Notes under the pieces: model-generated
The model's input: the letters and a program-made list of their open reading frames with translations, nothing else
Databases searched by the model: none
Told to the model about the DNA's origin: nothing
Program-made: the position numbers and the translations under genes
Shown here: in pieces, positions 60,848 to 64,000 of the stretch
Layout of the letters: every line of letters starts with the position of its first letter
Numbering within the stretch: position 1 is the stretch's first letter
Assembly: GCF_018861755.1 (NCBI RefSeq)
Contig: NZ_JAHLEF010000003.1
Coordinates: 124,001-188,000, forward strand
Source of the DNA: Clostridium sp. CF012
GTDB taxonomy: Bacteria > Bacillota > Clostridia > Clostridiales > Clostridiaceae
Reading direction: 5' to 3'
DNA length: 64,000 nt

Positions 60848-62170
60848 TTACGTCGCAACGTTAAACTTCTTAACTAAATTAACTCCTATTATTCCACCAA
60901 CAGTTAAAGCTAGCATGAACACCCATCCTGATAATGACATATTAGCTATTGCTGAATATAAGGCTCCTATATTACATCCAGATGCAAGCCTTGCACCATA
61001 TCCCATTAATAATCCACCAATTGCATAGAAGGCAACATCTTTTAAATTAAATTTTTTCTTAAATGAGAAATGTCCTGCTAATAATAGAGATAACGTTGCC
61101 CCTATTATTATTCCTATGTTTCTCATTGAACCTGGGTCATTCATGAATCCTCCGTTAATAGTCTTCATTTTATCAGAAAAATATCCCCAAGTTGAAACAT
61201 CTACTAAACCTAATGATTGGTATATCCAGGCTCCCCACTCTGCAAAAGTTGAAGTTACTCCCCAGCTCTTACCCGTTGTAAGTAATATTACCTCAAACAT
61301 AACTGTTAAAAGTACTGCTCCAGTATAAAAAGACCATCTTTTTACAAAAAACTTATGATAGGTTTCTTTACTAAAGAACTTATAATCCTTAGCTTCCGGC
61401 AATTCTTTTTCCCATTCTGCGTATTGTGGTTGAATAAGAGTATTTGCTCTTCTTCTCTTATTTTCATACCATTTAGCAAAAACATAAATTGCTAAAAATC
61501 CTAATAATGAAATTATGATAGCTCCGATATAACCAAAAGTGTCTGGCAAGTAAACTTTTTTACTCCAAGTGAAAAATACAGTCTTTTTCCACCAACTCAT
61601 ATCATATGCTCCCCATAGGGATCCTGTTATGAAAAAGAACAACACTATTAAAGCTCTTCCTTCACCTTCCCCTGCGTCCGTAAGTGTTCCAGAAGCACAC
61701 CCTCCACCAAACATCATACCAATACCAAATAGTACTCCACCAAGTACTGTTAAAATGTTAATTCCAAAAACATTTTGAGTTCCCGGAATTATCTTAGCCC
61801 CTTCTGCTGCTCTAAATGCTACCTCAGCGCCACCCGTAAATGCACCATAATGTATTCCGGCTGTTATTATTAATGATATAGTAAGCAAAAACAATAGTGC
61901 TTTTGTTAAAGATCAATCTCCTGTTATATATAATTTTTTTATACCACCTGCAAATCCGAATCTTGATCGTTGCATTATGTAACCGATAGCAAGTCCAGTG
62001 ATTAAAAATAGTCCTAACTTAGGGTTCTTTGCGGATAAGTTTATAGCAAAGATAATCATAGCTATTAAAATAGTAACTCCAACAAAAGATTGTGTTTTAT
62101 TTATAACTGCTTTTCCATTTACTACTTTAACCTTAGTATTTAAACCTGTAGATCCTTCTATATTATTCAT
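60848..62170 (-). pseudogene. Full-length YeeE/YedE (TsuA-like) permease interrupted by an in-frame TGA
   Basis: One reading frame of 440 codons with a single stop at 61913-61915. Before it, 85 codons give two membrane segments and QRSRFGFAGG; after it the frame goes on as SLTKALLFLLTISLIITAG and includes both Cys motifs, FGGGCASGTLTDAGEG and ARLASGCNIGALYS. No shift or loss is needed to join the pieces. In the paralogue (59982 gene) the stop position aligns with Thr, not Cys, so a point nonsense mutation (for example from GGA) is more likely than selenocysteine. It follows the disulfide reductase gene and would be a thiosulfate or sulfur-species importer. Confidence 0.75.
61913..61915 (-). 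other. In-frame TGA codon within the permease
   Basis: Context GGA-GAT-TGA-TCT-TTA. Downstream, AACAA and TTGTT could form a 5-bp AT stem, much weaker than a convincing bacterial SECIS element. Confidence 0.85.
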
Positions 62171-62262
62171 ATTTTAATTCCTTTCTATAGTTAATTTTAG
62201 TTGTTTTCCATGTGAATCTAGCTGTATTAAGATAAACAGCCAAACTCACATAAAATAATATA

Positions 62263-63963
62263 TTATAGGAAATTGTAATCAGTAACTATTTTTTCTCTGG
62301 CCGTTGTTTGATCATTGAAGTATTCATAGAAGGATATTCCCATAAATCCACCTGCAATATTATAAATATTTGTAAAGCCTAAATGTTGAAGTGCCATGGT
62401 TGCATTGTAGCTCCTCTGTGCGCTTCTACAGTGTAGGTATACTGATTGATCTTTTGGTATTTCATTTACTCTTTGTCTTATTTCACTAAGTGGTATATTC
62501 ATAGCTCCAATTATGTGACTTAATTCATACTCATGCTTTTCTCTTACATCTATTATGCAAGCTCCACTTTCAACTAAACCTCTTACGTCTTTTTCACTTA
62601 CTTGCTTAAACTCATCATGTAATAAGTTAGTAGCAACATAACCAGCAAAGTTAACTACATCTTTAGCCGTTCCAAATGGTGGTGCATAGCTTAATTCTAA
62701 ATCTCTTAAATCATCTACTGTTGCTCCAAATTTAATAGCTGTAGCAACTACATCTATTCTCTTATCCACATTTCCTCTTCCAATTGCTTGAGCTCCTAAT
62801 ACTTTTCCTGTTGGCACTTGGAAAATCAACTTAAAATGTAGTGGCTCACAACCAGGCATTAGGCCGACTTTATCTCCTGGAATTACCTTAGCTACTTCAT
62901 AATTAATGTCTAATTTAAGAGCTTCTATCATTTCTTCATTTAAGCCTACTGAAGCTGCATTATAATCAAAACATCTTACTACTGATGATCCTATAACTCC
63001 TGTGTTTCTTACAACTCTACCATGGATGTGGTCTGCAACTTGTCTTGCTTGTTTTTGAGCAGGACCTGCTAATGATAACTTAGTAACTCTTCCTGCTAAG
63101 GCATGATATACCTCAATAGCATCTCCAACTGCATATATATTCTTGTCGCTAGTTCTGTAATTTTGATCTACTTTTATAGCTCTTGTTTCTCCAATTTCAA
63201 GTCCAGCCTTAACTGCAAGTGAAGTTTCTGGTAGTACACCAATAGCCATAACTACAGCTTGAGCCTCTATTTTTTTGCCCGATTCTAAAACAACAGTATC
63301 CTTTTCAAAGGTAATTACTTTATCTGCTACGATTAGATTTACATCCTTATCACGCATTTCTTTATGAAGAATTTGAGCCATATCATAGTCAAATGGTTTC
63401 ATGATATGTGGCATAGCTTCAATTAGCGTTACATTCTTTCCTGCTTCCCTTAGATTTTCAGCAACTTCAACTCCTATGAAGCCTCCACCTATTACTGATA
63501 TGTTCTCTATTCCCATTTTCTTTATATGTGTGCTTAGCTTGTCTATATCAACAACATTTCTTACTGTAAATACCTTTACATCTTCAATCCCTTTGATAGG
63601 AGGAACTATAGGATTCGCCCCTGGCGATAAAATCAACTTGTCATATTTTTCAATATACTCTTTTCCAGTTATTGTGTTTTTAACCCTTACTTCTTTTTTA
63701 TCTCTGTCTATATCTATAACTTCGCTATGTACCCTAGCCTCTATATTGTATTGTGCTAAAAACTGTTTTGGGTGCATAAGCACCAGGCTTTCTGCCTTTT
63801 CTACTATCCCACTTAAGTGATATGGCAGACAACAGTTTGAGAAAGATACGTCTGAATCTCTTTCAAACATTATTATTTGATCCTCTTCACTTAATCTTCT
63901 GAGTCTTGCTGCAGTAGATGCTCCACCCGCAACTCCACCTACTATTAAATACTTTTTACCCAT
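62263..63963 (-). CDS. CoA-disulfide/persulfide reductase with C-terminal rhodanese domain
   Basis: A 566-residue flavoprotein: FAD loop VGGVAGGASTAARLRR at the N terminus, active Cys in SNCCLPYHLSG (Cys44, with an extra Cys45 where relatives usually have Gly), NADH loop VIGGGFIGVEVAENL near 158, ATVGDA-like second FAD motif YAVGDAIEV near 275, and a rhodanese domain from about 465 with the loop HCRSAQRS (Cys512). Relatives (CoADR-Rhd, Npsr) reduce CoA disulfide, polysulfide or persulfides. GGAGG precedes the ATG. It lies directly upstream of the TsuA-like genes, which would supply sulfane sulfur. Confidence 0.92.
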   Translation of the reverse strand: MGKKYLIVGGVAGGASTAARLRRLSEEDQIIMFERDSDVSFSNCCLPYHLSGIVEKAESLVLMHPKQFLAQYNIEARVHSEVIDIDRDKKEVRVKNTITGKEYIEKYDKLILSPGANPIVPPIKGIEDVKVFTVRNVVDIDKLSTHIKKMGIENISVIGGGFIGVEVAENLREAGKNVTLIEAMPHIMKPFDYDMAQILHKEMRDKDVNLIVADKVITFEKDTVVLESGKKIEAQAVVMAIGVLPETSLAVKAGLEIGETRAIKVDQNYRTSDKNIYAVGDAIEVYHALAGRVTKLSLAGPAQKQARQVADHIHGRVVRNTGVIGSSVVRCFDYNAASVGLNEEMIEALKLDINYEVAKVIPGDKVGLMPGCEPLHFKLIFQVPTGKVLGAQAIGRGNVDKRIDVVATAIKFGATVDDLRDLELSYAPPFGTAKDVVNFAGYVATNLLHDEFKQVSEKDVRGLVESGACIIDVREKHEYELSHIIGAMNIPLSEIRQRVNEIPKDQSVYLHCRSAQRSYNATMALQHLGFTNIYNIAGGFMGISFYEYFNDQTTAREKIVTDYNFL

Positions 63964-64000
63964 GTTAAACCTCCATATAATATTCGTATTTTTTGTTAAT

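Noticed and set aside
60848-62170. Selenocysteine gene
   Set aside because: The position aligns with Thr in the paralogue, there is no nearby partner Cys and the downstream stem is only 5 AT pairs; kept as an open alternative, not as the call.
1-64000. tRNA, rRNA, CRISPR arrays, IS elements, prophage genes
   Set aside because: Looked for on both strands; no cloverleaf, repeat-spacer array, transposase or phage structural protein was seen.

Overview
The window is AT-rich, with short intergenic gaps, AGGAGG-type ribosome binding sites and strong Rho-independent terminators. Family content (Xaa-Pro peptidases, ABC-F, HPK7-type two-component system, GPH symporter, IclR-controlled polyuronate genes, TsuA/TusA sulfur genes) fits a low-GC Gram-positive anaerobe, most likely a Clostridium sensu stricto. 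I see no rRNA, tRNA, CRISPR array, phage module or intact insertion sequence. It reads as chromosome with several small metabolic islands.

Layout. 1-1.75 kb: drug-type ABC exporter. 2-6.6 kb: POT peptide transporter with two M24 Xaa-Pro peptidases and a decayed third. 6.9-9.1 kb: ABC-F gene behind an attenuator-like leader. 9.4-10.3 kb: CPBP membrane protease. 10.8-13.5 kb: TetR regulator divergent from ftsH over a palindromic operator. 13.7-17.7 kb: small unknown protein, L,D-transpeptidase, D,D-carboxypeptidase. 18-20.2 kb: tandem LOR/SDH-family (ornithine-cyclodeaminase-like) paralogues. 20.3-22.2 kb: MerR-MATE operon. 22.2-23.3 kb: three small genes in which two paralogues flank a predicted 4-fold beta-flower protein. 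23.4-28.6 kb: two-component system divergent from a three-gene ABC-2 exporter. 28.7-31.2 kb: MerR, GNAT and hydrolase operon. 31.3-33.1 kb: GPH symporter and a 50-residue protein. 33.5-35.9 kb: PTP-like inositol-phosphatase coupled to a GxGYxYP-family protein. 36.2-39 kb: XRE/membrane pair, unknown gene, mannose-6-phosphate-isomerase-like gene.

The largest system, 39.2-55.8 kb, is a polyuronate utilisation locus: ABC importer, two heparinase II/III-like lyases without signal peptides, KdgF, SDR and iron-ADH candidates for reducing the keto-uronate, KDG kinase, KDPG aldolase, an AEC carrier and an IclR regulator. The expected route is import of oligo-uronides, cytosolic lyase cleavage to unsaturated uronate, opening by KdgF, reduction to KDG, then KDPG and pyruvate plus glyceraldehyde-3-phosphate. 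Four related operator-like sequences (TGTGAATT/AATTCACA half-sites) lie in front of three of its transcription units, two of them just downstream of near-consensus sigma-A promoters. A collapsed second PfkB kinase is buried next to kdgK.

56-58.2 kb: nitroreductase, and a pirin-MarR pair joined by two identical 18-bp palindromes. 58.3-64 kb: LysR regulator and a sulfur island: rhodanese-tailed CoA-disulfide-reductase-type flavoprotein, a full-length YeeE/TsuA-like permease broken by one in-frame TGA, and a second TsuA split into two genes with a TusA-like gene between its halves. Best candidates for new biology are the complementarily diverged LOR/SDH pair, the beta-flower cassette, the phosphatase/GxGYxYP pair, the split TsuA, and the IclR operator set.
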